From NCBI RefSeq assembly GCF_001611555.1, contig NZ_LSGP01000017.1, forward strand, positions 868,001 through 932,000: a stretch of 64,000 nucleotides of DNA. Reading direction: 5' to 3'. This document shows, piece after piece, positions 7,654-16,581 of the stretch; position 1 is the first letter of the stretch, and each line of letters opens with the position of its first letter. Made by a program: the position numbers and the translations under genes. This DNA comes from Anaerosporomusa subterranea. Its GTDB lineage: Bacteria > Bacillota > Negativicutes > Sporomusales > Acetonemataceae. The notes under the pieces were generated by a model, which had not been told where the DNA came from, did no database searches, and was given only the letters and a program-made list of their open reading frames with translations.

Positions 7654-8103
7654 ATGGAGAATTTGGGAGTCTGGATAGGAATTGTAGTGCTAATCTATGC
7701 GTCGGGTATGTTTTGGTTGGCGCTGTCACTAAAATATTATACTCAATTTGGCCCCGGACCGGGTTTGTTTCCGCTGTGGTTAAGCGGCATCTTAATAGTG
7801 ATAACACTACTATTTATTTGGCAATCTGTTAAGCACGATGCCATTCGCTTCTGGGATGTTTTCCCGAATCGGAAAGCGTTTAGAAATGTATTATCGGTTT
7901 GGGGCTCGATTCTCTTATTCATGATTCTATTGAATTACACTGGATTTACGATTGCTAGCAGTATCCTGTTATATACCCTATTTATCCGAGGCTATAAGTG
8001 GCATTGGGCATTAGGGTTATCGATCGGTGTGTCTGTCTTCTTGTTCTTGGCATTTAACAAAGCCTTCGGCATTCCGCTTCCAGTTAATGCCTTGGGTTGG
8101 TAA
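7654..8103 (+). CDS. tctB: Tripartite tricarboxylate transporter, small membrane subunit TctB
   Basis: About 149 residues with four membrane helices, the normal size and plan of TctB. The segment YYTQFGPGPGLFP near residue 30 is the conserved TctB entry motif. ATG 7654 is preferred; an in-frame earlier ATG at 7615 lies inside the upstream gene. Seven bases separate it from that gene, so translation is probably coupled. Works with TctA as the permease and TctC as the extracytoplasmic receptor. Confidence 0.85.
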   Translation: MENLGVWIGIVVLIYASGMFWLALSLKYYTQFGPGPGLFPLWLSGILIVITLLFIWQSVKHDAIRFWDVFPNRKAFRNVLSVWGSILLFMILLNYTGFTIASSILLYTLFIRGYKWHWALGLSIGVSVFLFLAFNKAFGIPLPVNALGW

Positions 8104-8114
8104 GGAGGGGAATA

Positions 8115-9620
8115 ATGGATCAGCTTGGTCAGTTACTGAACGGCTTTGAAATTGCACTCACTTGGTGGAATCTACTATATTGCTTAATTGGTGTAACAGT
8201 AGGAATGCTAGTCGGGGTGCTACCTGGCCTGGGGCCCACGACTGCTACAGCCCTTTTAATTCCGATCACGTTTGGGATGGGCCCGATACCGGCGATTATC
8301 ATGTTATCCGGTATTTACTATGGTGCTATGTATGGGGGGACTATCACTTCTGTACTTATCAATACTCCTGGCGAAGCTGCCTCGGTTATTACCTGCTTAG
8401 ACGGATATCCAATGGCGAAGCAAGGGCGAGGTGGTACGGCGCTTGGCGTAGCAGGAATTGGGTCTTTTATTGGCGGTACAGTATCAATTATCGGCCTTGC
8501 TTTCATTGGTCCGGCTTTAGCTAATTTCGCATTACGGTTTGGACCGCCAGAGTTTTTTTCACTTATGGTACTTGGGTTGATGATGGTGGTTGGCCTAATG
8601 GGCAAATCTTTGCTGCGTGGTTTAATTGCAACTTTTATTGGACTAACGCTGTCACTGGTTGGCATGGATACGGTTTCAGGGGCCATCCGCTTTACCTTTG
8701 GCAATCCCCATTTACTCGACGGCTTTGATTTAGTAACAATTGCGATGGGTTTGTTTGGACTTACAGAGATATTCATTGGCATGGAGGATTTGTCATCACT
8801 ACAGAAACCTGCGGAAGTAAAGGGTCTTCTGCCTCGACGTGAAGAATGGTCACCAACCTTGAAGGCCATAAGCCGGGGAACAGGATTGGGTTTTTTGATC
8901 GGGTTGATACCAGGAACAAGTTCTGCTATTCCGGCCCTGCTATCATACTCCTTGGAAAAAAGGCTGGCTAAAGATCCTTCCCGTTTCGGCAAAGGGGCAA
9001 TAGAAGGAGTGGCTGGACCCGAAACAGCCAACAATTCCTACTGCGGCGGAGCGCTGATCCCTCTTTTCACTTTAGGCATACCCAGTTCTCCGACCATTGC
9101 AATTATTCTCGGAGCCTTCATCATGCATGGTCTGACTCCTGGGCCTACCCTATTCCTAAACAACGCAGAGTTTGTTTGGGCAGTTATTGCCAGTATGTTT
9201 ATTGGTAATTTTATGCTGTTAATCATGAATGTGCCACTAGCGGGATGGTGGGCTAAAATTGCCATGATTCCGCCAAAATTGTTGTACCCGATCATTCTGA
9301 TTATCTCCATATTAGGCGCATATACGGTAAGTAATGAAATTTGGGATGTTGGGGTCATGCTTGTCGGCGGGATTGTCGGATATTTCATGCAAAAGATTGA
9401 TATTCCGATGGCACCCATCGTTTTGACGTTTGTACTAAGCAGACTGATGGAGCGAGCCCTGTTGCAATCGCTTAAGATGTTTGACGGCAATATTTTAGTG
9501 ATTTTCCAACGCCCTATTTGCAGTATCCTTCTTACCCTTGCTGCAATAATGCTAATCTTTAGTATCATTGCAGAAGTGAAGAAAAAACGGGAAATCTTTG
9601 CAAGCAACTCTGAAATGTAG
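8115..9620 (+). CDS. tctA: Tripartite tricarboxylate transporter, large permease TctA
   Basis: About 501 residues with roughly twelve membrane helices. The first signature GVLPGLGPTTATALL and the second half repeat PGTSSAIPALLSY plus ETANNSYCGGALIPLFTLGIP are hallmarks of TctA. AGGAGGGG lies four bases before ATG 8115; a GTG a little upstream gives a longer frame without a better site. The transporter uses an ion gradient to import carboxylates. Its association with KDPG/KDG enzymes suggests a sugar acid rather than citrate as cargo; this is inference. Confidence 0.92.
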   Translation: MDQLGQLLNGFEIALTWWNLLYCLIGVTVGMLVGVLPGLGPTTATALLIPITFGMGPIPAIIMLSGIYYGAMYGGTITSVLINTPGEAASVITCLDGYPMAKQGRGGTALGVAGIGSFIGGTVSIIGLAFIGPALANFALRFGPPEFFSLMVLGLMMVVGLMGKSLLRGLIATFIGLTLSLVGMDTVSGAIRFTFGNPHLLDGFDLVTIAMGLFGLTEIFIGMEDLSSLQKPAEVKGLLPRREEWSPTLKAISRGTGLGFLIGLIPGTSSAIPALLSYSLEKRLAKDPSRFGKGAIEGVAGPETANNSYCGGALIPLFTLGIPSSPTIAIILGAFIMHGLTPGPTLFLNNAEFVWAVIASMFIGNFMLLIMNVPLAGWWAKIAMIPPKLLYPIILIISILGAYTVSNEIWDVGVMLVGGIVGYFMQKIDIPMAPIVLTFVLSRLMERALLQSLKMFDGNILVIFQRPICSILLTLAAIMLIFSIIAEVKKKREIFASNSEM

Positions 9621-9738
9621 TATGTTTTCGCTGATGCTTGCAGTTTCACATACAGAGTAGTGAAGGAGGTATTATTCATAAGTAAACAATTAACGAAAAT
9701 GCCAGAATGGGGAAAATAGTTAATTTGCAAGGGGGATT

Positions 9739-10716
9739 ATGATGAAAAAGACTCTTCTCGGACTGCTGTGCGTTTCTGTATTGCTGCTCGCAGGCTGTGG
9801 GGGCCAAAAGGCTCCGGAACAAGCGGCTAAGGACAAATACCCCAAAAAAGAAATCCAATTAGTCGTTCCCTTCGGTGCCGGGGGCGCATCGGACGCAACC
9901 TCCCGCATCGTTGCCAAAGGCATGGAAGAAAAATTGAAAGTTCCTATCGTTATTAACAACAAGACTGGTGGCACAGGTGTTGTTGGGATGTCGTTTGTTC
10001 AAACAAGCGCCAAAGATGGTTATACATTTGGCTATATTCCGGTTGAATTAACGATGTTAAAGTCGTTAGGGCTTACCGATCTCGAACCTAGCAAATTTGA
10101 TATGATTGGTCGCGCCATGGTACTTCCAGCGGCGATTACAGTTCATGCGGACGCTCCCTATAATACCATTGAAGAGTTTCTTGACTATGCCAAGAAGAAT
10201 CCTGGCAAAGTAAAAATCGGCAACTCCGGCGCAGGATCAATCTGGCACATTGCTTCTACGGCATTGGCGAATAAAGCGAATGTAAAGTTTTCGGATATAC
10301 CCTTTGACGGAGCCGCACCGGCTGTGACCGCCTTGATGGGCGCACACATAGACGCAGTTGCAGTCAGTGTGCCTGAAGTAATGGCAGGTATTGATGCTAA
10401 AAAACTTAAGCTACTTGCCGTAATGGGTCCGGAACGGGATAAGAAATTCCCGAATGTTCCAACATTAAAAGAAAAGGGATATGATGTTGAGATCGTTGGC
10501 TGGGGCGGATTTGTTGTCCCTAAAGGCACACCGGATGATGTTAAAAAAGTGTTAGCCGATGCATTAAAAGACTCTGTCGCTTCCGAATCGTTCAAGAAGT
10601 TTTCTGCAGAGCGGGGATATACAGCAGCATATATGTCCTCTGAGGAATTCACTAAGTTTACAGATGCTCAGTTCAAGTTTTATTCCCAGTTGATCCCCAC
10701 CATGAATCTGAAGTAA
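9739..10716 (+). CDS. tctC: Tripartite tricarboxylate transporter binding lipoprotein TctC (Bug family)
   Basis: 325 residues with a lipoprotein signal (LLLAGC, acylated Cys near residue 19). The mature protein has the Bug/TctC signature VPFGAGGASDATSR, GGTGVVGMSFV and the late AVMGPERDKKFPNVPTLKE segment. It captures the carboxylate substrate outside the inner membrane and delivers it to TctA/TctB. It lies 118 bases after tctA with its own strong ribosome site (AAGGGGG), which allows higher synthesis than the permease. It ends the operon; a hairpin follows at 10729. Confidence 0.9.
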   Translation: MMKKTLLGLLCVSVLLLAGCGGQKAPEQAAKDKYPKKEIQLVVPFGAGGASDATSRIVAKGMEEKLKVPIVINNKTGGTGVVGMSFVQTSAKDGYTFGYIPVELTMLKSLGLTDLEPSKFDMIGRAMVLPAAITVHADAPYNTIEEFLDYAKKNPGKVKIGNSGAGSIWHIASTALANKANVKFSDIPFDGAAPAVTALMGAHIDAVAVSVPEVMAGIDAKKLKLLAVMGPERDKKFPNVPTLKEKGYDVEIVGWGGFVVPKGTPDDVKKVLADALKDSVASESFKKFSAERGYTAAYMSSEEFTKFTDAQFKFYSQLIPTMNLK

Positions 10717-10728
10717 TGAAATTAAGCC

Positions 10729-10750
10729 GGAGTACGCTTTACGTGCTCCG
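10729..10750 (+). terminator. Hairpin after tctC, left copy of a duplicated 22-bp sequence
   Basis: GGAGTACG-CTTTA-CGTGCTCC forms a short hairpin 12 bases after the tctC stop. The same 22 bases recur with one change at 10901-10922, on the other side of repeat A1. Confidence 0.55.
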
Positions 10751-10899
10751 CAGGGCGTTGATAAAGGCCCATCTACGTTGTTAGCCCCGCAAACCCATTG
10801 CTAGCGTACCCTTTAGTACGCGTCGCTGCTGGGTCTGCGGGGCTGCCTAGTATCTGGACCTTTCTGAACGCCCTGCCGAAGAGGCTTCTCAACAGTCTG
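10751..10899 (+). repeat. Repeat A1, rod-like palindromic element
   Basis: Rod of 125 bases (10751-10875) plus a 24-base tail. Outer stem CAGGGCGTT/AACGCCCTG; second stem AAAGGCCCA/TGGACCTTT; variable inner stem AGCCCCGCAAACCCA/TGGGTCTGCGGGGCT; conserved tip with GCGTAC/GTACGC. Copies A2 29683, A3 53570 (inverted), A4 56817 and A5 58389 share tip and junction sequences but differ in stems. It separates two convergent genes. Confidence 0.85.
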
Positions 10900-10900
10900 C

Positions 10901-10922
10901 GGAGTACGCTTTGCGTGCTCCG
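10901..10922. repeat. Right copy of the duplicated 22-bp hairpin
   Basis: Same as 10729-10750 except for one A to G change. Together the two copies bracket repeat A1 like a target duplication. Confidence 0.7.
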
Positions 10923-10986
10923 ACTTTCTACTTTTTAAATCGACATATCTGTCACACTCTCGGTCGCTAGGCAATACGATTACTCG

Positions 10987-11907
10987 TCAACGCAAATATT
11001 GCTTAACTTCCTCCCACGAGGGAAGGGAAGGTTGAGCCCCAGGACGGGTAACCGACAAGGCCGCAGCAGTAGATGCAATCTGTAAAGCTGATTCGAGAGT
11101 TTCTCCTCTTGCCAGAGAGCAGGAAAGCGCACCAACAAAGGCATCGCCGGCTGCGGTGGAATCGACTGCCGATACCTGTAGAGGTGGCACGTGCCGCAAG
11201 GAATCGTTCGTGCAGCAGAGAGCACCCTGGCGTCCCATGGTAATTACTACCGTTTTAACTCCCTTTGCCAGCAATTCTCTCGCTGCGCCAGCTGCATCTT
11301 CTACAGACTGGATTGGCCGTTTGCAAAGAACCGCCGCTTCTGTTTCATTGGGAATCAGAATATCTACGTATTGCATTACCTGATCGGGAAGCTCACGGGC
11401 AGGGGCTGGATTGAGGATAACGAACCAACCTTTTTCTTTAGCAGACTGAACTGCATGGCAGACTGCTTGTGCTGGGATTTCGTGTTGAAGTACGAGGATA
11501 CCAGGTGTTTTAAATCCGGCTAAGGCTGTATCAATATCGTCAAACGTCACACAGTCGTTTGCGCCAGGAACTACTATGATCGTATTTGCAGCATTGCGGT
11601 CTACTGTAATTAGAGCCGTTCCTGTACATTCATCAACTGAACGAACCGGAGAGGCATCTACATGATTCTCCACTAAACCTAATTGGAGCTCTTTGCCAGA
11701 ATCATCAGTTCCCACACAACCTACCATTGTTACCCTGGCGCCCATCCTCGCCGCCGCTATGGCTTGATTGGCCCCTTTTCCCCCCGGGAACCGCGCAAAT
11801 GACCTGCCAAATATTGTCTCACCTTTCTCCGGTAGACTGTCTACTCTTGCAACCAAGTCCATATTCAAGCTGCCGATAACAAGTACAACTAGCCCTTCAC
11901 TTGCCAA
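10987..11907 (-). CDS. rbsK: Ribokinase
   Basis: 306 residues, PfkB fold. The N-terminus VIGSLNMDLVARVDSLPEKG and FPGGKGANQAIAAARMGA are typical of ribokinase; the C-terminal DSTAAGDAFVGAL holds the catalytic Asp (about 252). It phosphorylates ribose at O5 or a related sugar. The start is TTG 11907, seven bases after AGGGGGAAG. It follows the FGGY kinase gene by 34 bases on the same strand, so the two kinases form one transcript. No ribose transporter is nearby, so the true substrate may be another pentose. Confidence 0.85.
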   Translation of the reverse strand: MASEGLVVLVIGSLNMDLVARVDSLPEKGETIFGRSFARFPGGKGANQAIAAARMGARVTMVGCVGTDDSGKELQLGLVENHVDASPVRSVDECTGTALITVDRNAANTIIVVPGANDCVTFDDIDTALAGFKTPGILVLQHEIPAQAVCHAVQSAKEKGWFVILNPAPARELPDQVMQYVDILIPNETEAAVLCKRPIQSVEDAAGAARELLAKGVKTVVITMGRQGALCCTNDSLRHVPPLQVSAVDSTAAGDAFVGALSCSLARGETLESALQIASTAAALSVTRPGAQPSLPSWEEVKQYLR

Positions 11908-11941
11908 TTTTCTTCCCCCTCAACAGAGTATTATTGTTGGG

Positions 11942-13336
11942 TCATTTCTTCTCAAACGCGAAGAATTTTGACGCTTGCTTATAATCTGGAGCTCTACCGC
12001 TTGCAACCAAGGCGAGCGTCCGAAGACCAATAAGTGCCTCGTCAATAGCCTCAGTCCTCACAACTTCGCGATTTAACTGGACAGATAGTATCTCTGCTAT
12101 CTGAGGGAGCTTTTGCGGGATACCACCGCTGAGTATACATTTTGTTAGTGCTCTGGATGGATCAATACATTGAGCTACAGCCTGGTATTGACGGCAGAAA
12201 CTGCCCAACAAACCAGAAAAGTAATTCTTAAGCGTAAATTTGCTCTCGTTGATGTTGCGAATTCCACCCCCGCTGGAGTAACGCCAGCAACTACTGAATA
12301 TACCTAAGTCAAATTCAAGTTCTGCCTCAAGCGCTGCTTTAACGTCGGTTTTCGAAAGCAAATCCCAAAAGACGTCACCTGGATTACCAACCATTCTGGA
12401 CACATCTTCTAAAAAACCAATATATTCGGTAAGTGCCCGCCCGGCTGGGATATGGGTGATCGTTGTCAAGTTACTCTCGCCAAAATATGGGCGCTTCTCA
12501 ACTTGCTCGTTTAGAGCATACTGAAAATCAATCGCAGCCACCTGAGAGCCTGTTCCCAAGTTTATCGATAAAGTCTCTCCCGGGATATTTCCTGCCCCTA
12601 ATACGGTGCACTGATGATCGCCTACACCGACATAAATTGGTACTTTCTTGCCAATCGGGCTATGCCAAAATCCACCACACTTTGTTTCGTCAGCACTACT
12701 AGAGTAGCGGATGACGCAGCCGGTTTCATCGGAAATGAACTGTAGAAAGTCTGTGGCTATTTCAAGTTCTTCTATATCATATATTCCTAATCCGGCTAAC
12801 ATAGTTGGATGTATTAGGTCTGTATAATCATTGCTTACCAGGCAAAGAACTTCTGACAGGGAAACAACTATTGCGTTTTTCGGTATGGTCCCCTGGCGCG
12901 CCATATGGAGTAAATTAAAAACCGGAAGCCCGGGCCTAGGGTTCATCCCGGTAATCGGGCGAAAACGTGCCCCGAAATGTTGATTGAATAAGTCCCAAGA
13001 AGTTTTACCCGCAATCGACAGGCTAGAGCGCTCGTCTTTCCAGGTAATATATCCGCTAGCCGGTTCATAATTTGACCTTAAGACACTAAAACCATGCATT
13101 TGACATGACAGCATTATTCCTGTAAAAGAGATACCTCGTTCGATATAATACTCCGTGCACAGAGCGGCAAACTGGTCTTGAAATTTCTTAATGGGAATTT
13201 CACTGTTTTCGTGCTCAACTGCTGGTATGGTACAAGCTGGTCGGCTATCAATGTGGCTGATCTGCCCCGTCTCTAGGTCAGCGATCGCTGACTTTACTCT
13301 CGTTGTCCCAAAATCGACTAATAAGTACTGCGTCAA
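11942..13336 (-). CDS. FGGY-family carbohydrate kinase
   Basis: 464 residues of the hexokinase/actin-fold FGGY family. The N-terminal phosphate-1 loop reads LLVDFGTTRVKSAI, QMHGF follows near 90 as in sugar-binding segments of xylulokinase and sedoheptulokinase, GVGDHQCTVLGAG and SINLGTGSQVA form the central nucleotide-binding parts, and CILSGGIPQKLP the adenosine motif. Sedoheptulokinase-like or xylulokinase-like activity is most likely, but the substrate is open. TTG 13336 starts after GAGGTG with a good spacing. First gene of the two-kinase unit. Confidence 0.78.
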   Translation of the reverse strand: MTQYLLVDFGTTRVKSAIADLETGQISHIDSRPACTIPAVEHENSEIPIKKFQDQFAALCTEYYIERGISFTGIMLSCQMHGFSVLRSNYEPASGYITWKDERSSLSIAGKTSWDLFNQHFGARFRPITGMNPRPGLPVFNLLHMARQGTIPKNAIVVSLSEVLCLVSNDYTDLIHPTMLAGLGIYDIEELEIATDFLQFISDETGCVIRYSSSADETKCGGFWHSPIGKKVPIYVGVGDHQCTVLGAGNIPGETLSINLGTGSQVAAIDFQYALNEQVEKRPYFGESNLTTITHIPAGRALTEYIGFLEDVSRMVGNPGDVFWDLLSKTDVKAALEAELEFDLGIFSSCWRYSSGGGIRNINESKFTLKNYFSGLLGSFCRQYQAVAQCIDPSRALTKCILSGGIPQKLPQIAEILSVQLNREVVRTEAIDEALIGLRTLALVASGRAPDYKQASKFFAFEKK

Positions 13337-13737
13337 TATGGCACCTCATTTCTTGATTCCAACATTTTGCTCTTTTGTCAAACACAGTGATTAAAGGGTC
13401 TTATGAATAAAAGTATAGGTTATCTACCAATCATCTAGCAATCATTTCTTTTTATTTGGAAGCTTACGTTTGGAGGCTAATTAAAAAGGAATCACAACAG
13501 CAGCCGCTATATGGGATTCCTTTTTGATTTTCTGTACTCTTTGCGCCGAACCAGGAACAACAACCTCGCGTATGAAAGGCAGCAGACTAGATTATTTAGG
13601 TTAATTAACAAGGTTACTAAATTAAGAATTTATTTGTTTGAAGGAATTTTCTGTGCATTTGTCCAAGTAGTGAAATACATAATGGCGGAAAGAATCGGAT
13701 ACTTATGACCGGAAACTCGAAAAGGAGATAGTATATC
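13337..13737. other. Divergent intergenic region with a bidirectional terminator-like hairpin
   Basis: AAAAAGGAATC (13483-13493) and GATTCCTTTTT (13515-13525) pair around a 21-base loop, giving T runs on both strands. Placing such a hairpin between two divergent starts is unusual; it could be an attenuator for one of them or mark a former gene end. A 65-codon frame overlapping it lacks a ribosome site and looks spurious. Confidence 0.4.
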
Positions 13738-14745
13738 ATGACTATATCTAGGCTGATTGCGGCTCTGTTATGTATGATGCTACCCATTTTCTTGATATCC
13801 GGATGTGATACAAAGATCAGCTCTAAGAAACGAGATGTGCCGCAAGTCACTTTCTTATTAGCAGAAAATCAGGGACCCGATTACCCAACGACAGTATCTT
13901 CACGTAAGTTTGCGGATCTTGTTTATCGACGCACACAGGGACGGATTAAAATTGATGTATATCCGTCAGCGCAATTAGGGGACGAGAAGGTTGCTATTGA
14001 ACAAATTCAAATTGGGGCGATTGATTTCATGCGGGTACATTCATCCCCGCTGGCGGAGTTCAATAAACAGTTTGCCGTTCTTTCGCTTCCCTACATCTTT
14101 GATAATGAGGAACATATGTGGCGATTTCTTGAAAGTGAAATGGGCATTATGATGCTTAACAACCTTAGTTCATCGAAAATGCAGGGATTGGCCTATTATG
14201 ATAATGGAGCGAGGAGCCTTTATTTTAGAAAACCGGTCGATTCGTTGGAAGCGCTTAAAGGGCTAAAGATCCGGGTACAGCAAAACAAAGTCACTATGGA
14301 TATGATTAGTGCTTGGGGAGCCAGTCCGATTCCTATGCAGTATGGAGATACACTGAATTCGTTGCAAAATGGTGTAATTGATGGAGCGGAAAACAATTTT
14401 CCCAGTTATTTTACTTCTAAGCACTATCAATATGCACCGTATTGCCTATTAAGCAAGCACCAAAGAGCTCCGGAGGTATTGCTGATTAGTAAACTTACTT
14501 GGGACAAGCTGTCCAGTGATGATCAGATGATTATTAGGCAATCGGCCAAAGAGGCAGCTCAGTTTCAACGGAAAATCTGGCATACATTTGAGAAACAGTC
14601 TGAAGATAGCCTGCGTAGAGCAGGAGTTAAAATAATCGAGGTTGATAATATAAAACAATGGCATAAGGCTGTTAAACCTGTATTAACCAAGTATCAAAAA
14701 ACACTGAATAAAGAATTGGAAGCTATCGAAAAAGTTCGTAATTAG
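13738..14745 (+). CDS. DctP-type TRAP solute-binding lipoprotein, copy 1 (probable sensor partner)
   Basis: 335 residues with a lipoprotein signal ending ISGC. The DctP fold is evident: PDYPTTVSSRKFADLV, GRIKIDVYPSAQLGDEK, the conserved Arg/loop GLKIRVQQNKV and DGAENNFPSYF. About 70 percent of positions agree by eye with the second copy at 17587. It lies 21 bases upstream of a YesM-type histidine kinase, and no DctQ/DctM permease is in the window. I therefore infer a role as an extracytoplasmic co-sensor presenting ligand to the kinase; simple transport with a distant permease remains possible. AAGGAGAT precedes the ATG. Confidence 0.82.
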   Translation: MTISRLIAALLCMMLPIFLISGCDTKISSKKRDVPQVTFLLAENQGPDYPTTVSSRKFADLVYRRTQGRIKIDVYPSAQLGDEKVAIEQIQIGAIDFMRVHSSPLAEFNKQFAVLSLPYIFDNEEHMWRFLESEMGIMMLNNLSSSKMQGLAYYDNGARSLYFRKPVDSLEALKGLKIRVQQNKVTMDMISAWGASPIPMQYGDTLNSLQNGVIDGAENNFPSYFTSKHYQYAPYCLLSKHQRAPEVLLISKLTWDKLSSDDQMIIRQSAKEAAQFQRKIWHTFEKQSEDSLRRAGVKIIEVDNIKQWHKAVKPVLTKYQKTLNKELEAIEKVRN

Positions 14746-14766
14746 ATAGGCAGCAGCAGGTGTAAA

Positions 14767-16581
14767 ATGGCGCTAAGAAAACTTGATCGCTCGTATCGCG
14801 TGTTGTTTTTTAAGGATAAACCGCTTTCTATCCAGTTATTTTTTTTATCAGCATTACTGGTTATTATCCCAATGTTAGTCGTGGGATTAATATCCTATCA
14901 TTGGTCCTCCAATGTAATCGAAACTCAAGCACTTGGTTATAACTTGGAAGTCCTAAATCAGGTAAAATCGCACATGGAATACTACATGCGTAGTTTTATC
15001 GGTAGCGCTATTAAGATATTGAACAGTCCTGAAATGATTTCCTTTTTGAGACAGGTATCAGACGGGCAAACCGTTGATTCGGCAACTGCCCAAGGTGTAC
15101 TGCGGGAAATGATGTTTCTGGCACCGGAAATCTCTAATATCTACTTGAGCTTGGATCATAGAGGGTCAATTCAGGCTGTAGATCGGTATGATTACCCCCT
15201 AACAGATTTTTCGCAGGAATATTGGTTTCCCCTTATGTCTAATCGTGAAGAACATTCCACTTTAGTTACCCGCATTGTGCATATGCAGGGGAGACCAGAA
15301 CCAGTTTTATCTTTGATTAGGCGAGTAATCAGTCCCCAGACGTTAGAACCAATGGGGCTGTTAATTATTGACATTAATTTTCGCAGGCTGCAAGAGATTG
15401 CTCAAAACTTTAATGTAAGCGACCGCAGCTTTTTTATTATAGATACAGACGGACGGTATGTTTATCATCCTGACAAATCAATGGTAGGAAAGCCGATAAA
15501 AAGCGGCCTATTGGATGTCATCCGCTCTGCTATGCCAGAGACTTTGCTAAATATAGATGAAGAACAGCAATATATCATAGTATCGAATTCAGGGCACCTC
15601 GATTGGACCTTTTTAGTGACAATACCATATGGAGAAGTCAAAAATGAAGTGCTGAGTATTGGCAAGGGTATTTCATTAACTGTCATTATAACCTTGATTA
15701 TTGCTTATCTTTTAGGCTTGGCGTACTCGACTACTATAATTCAGCCAGTACGAAACTTACAGAAGCTTATGAGGGAGGTGGAGACGGGTCATCTCAAGGG
15801 AGAAGTTGAGGTCTGTTCACGTGATGAAATCGGACAATTGTCCAGAGGCTTTAATAAAATGGTCATTAGACTAGCCGGGTTGGTGGAAGAAGTTTATTTG
15901 TCCCGGGTTCGGGAGACCGAGGCCAAGCTAGCACAAAAGGAATTGGAAATTAAGGTAATGCAGGCACAGGTCAATCCTCATTTTATTGGCAATTCCCTGG
16001 AGACTATTCGAGGAATGGCGATGGAAAAGGGAGCACGTGATATTGCTACTATGGCAGGAACTCTCGGCCTCTTGCTTCGGTATAATTTACGACAAGGCAC
16101 AAATGTCGTCAAATTGCATGAAGAAGTAACCCGCCTGGAAACCTATTTTAAAATCCAGCATTATCGTTTTGGGGATATGGTTACTCATTTGATCAACATG
16201 CCCGAATGGGCATTAAATCAGCAGGTAGTAAAGTTTTGTTTGCAGCCGTTAGTTGAAAATTGTTTCCTGCACGGCATCGACCGCAAATCAAAACGTATGA
16301 CTATTTTTATCACAGCTGAAAGAGAAAACGAAAACTCGTTTCTTATCCATATTACAGATACAGGAAATGGTATTCCCAAAGAGAAGCTGGAGCATATTCA
16401 CGAGGTTCTGCATACTAATGTGGCTAGTTATTCGGAACATATTGGTTTGGTAAATGTGCATAGCCGTATTAAGTATGTATTTGGTAACGAATTTGGTATA
16501 CAAATCAGTAGCTTGCCGGGCGCGGGAACCAAGGTTAGCTTACGGCTTCCACTAACCAACTTAGAAGGTGAGATATCGTAG
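14767..16581 (+). CDS. YesM/LytS-type sensor histidine kinase with extracytoplasmic Cache-like domain
   Basis: 604 residues. A membrane helix at about 25-45, a large extracytoplasmic domain to about 295 (dCache-like, with SFFIIDTDGRYVYHPD), a second helix about 298-318, HAMP to about 370, then the His_kinase domain with QAQVNPHFIGNSLETIRGMA, phosphorylated His405, and HATPase_c (LVENCFLHG, DTGNGIP). The usual NPHFLYNTL is changed to NPHFIGNSL. It overlaps the response regulator gene by one base. Probably senses the ligand of the flanking DctP proteins. Confidence 0.9.
   Translation: MALRKLDRSYRVLFFKDKPLSIQLFFLSALLVIIPMLVVGLISYHWSSNVIETQALGYNLEVLNQVKSHMEYYMRSFIGSAIKILNSPEMISFLRQVSDGQTVDSATAQGVLREMMFLAPEISNIYLSLDHRGSIQAVDRYDYPLTDFSQEYWFPLMSNREEHSTLVTRIVHMQGRPEPVLSLIRRVISPQTLEPMGLLIIDINFRRLQEIAQNFNVSDRSFFIIDTDGRYVYHPDKSMVGKPIKSGLLDVIRSAMPETLLNIDEEQQYIIVSNSGHLDWTFLVTIPYGEVKNEVLSIGKGISLTVIITLIIAYLLGLAYSTTIIQPVRNLQKLMREVETGHLKGEVEVCSRDEIGQLSRGFNKMVIRLAGLVEEVYLSRVRETEAKLAQKELEIKVMQAQVNPHFIGNSLETIRGMAMEKGARDIATMAGTLGLLLRYNLRQGTNVVKLHEEVTRLETYFKIQHYRFGDMVTHLINMPEWALNQQVVKFCLQPLVENCFLHGIDRKSKRMTIFITAERENENSFLIHITDTGNGIPKEKLEHIHEVLHTNVASYSEHIGLVNVHSRIKYVFGNEFGIQISSLPGAGTKVSLRLPLTNLEGEIS

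Noticed and set aside
8318-9034. Minus-strand frame of 238 codons
   Set aside because: Lies wholly within tctA, low-complexity Pro/Ser/Lys product, no ribosome site.
9038-9730. Minus-strand frame of 230 codons
   Set aside because: Antisense to the end of tctA; no family features and no start signal.
10717-10986. Possible small RNA or transposon gene between tctC and ribokinase
   Set aside because: No reading frame; fully explained by repeat A1 and its flanking hairpins.
13511-13708. 65-codon plus-strand frame
   Set aside because: Overlaps the terminator-like hairpin and has no ribosome site.
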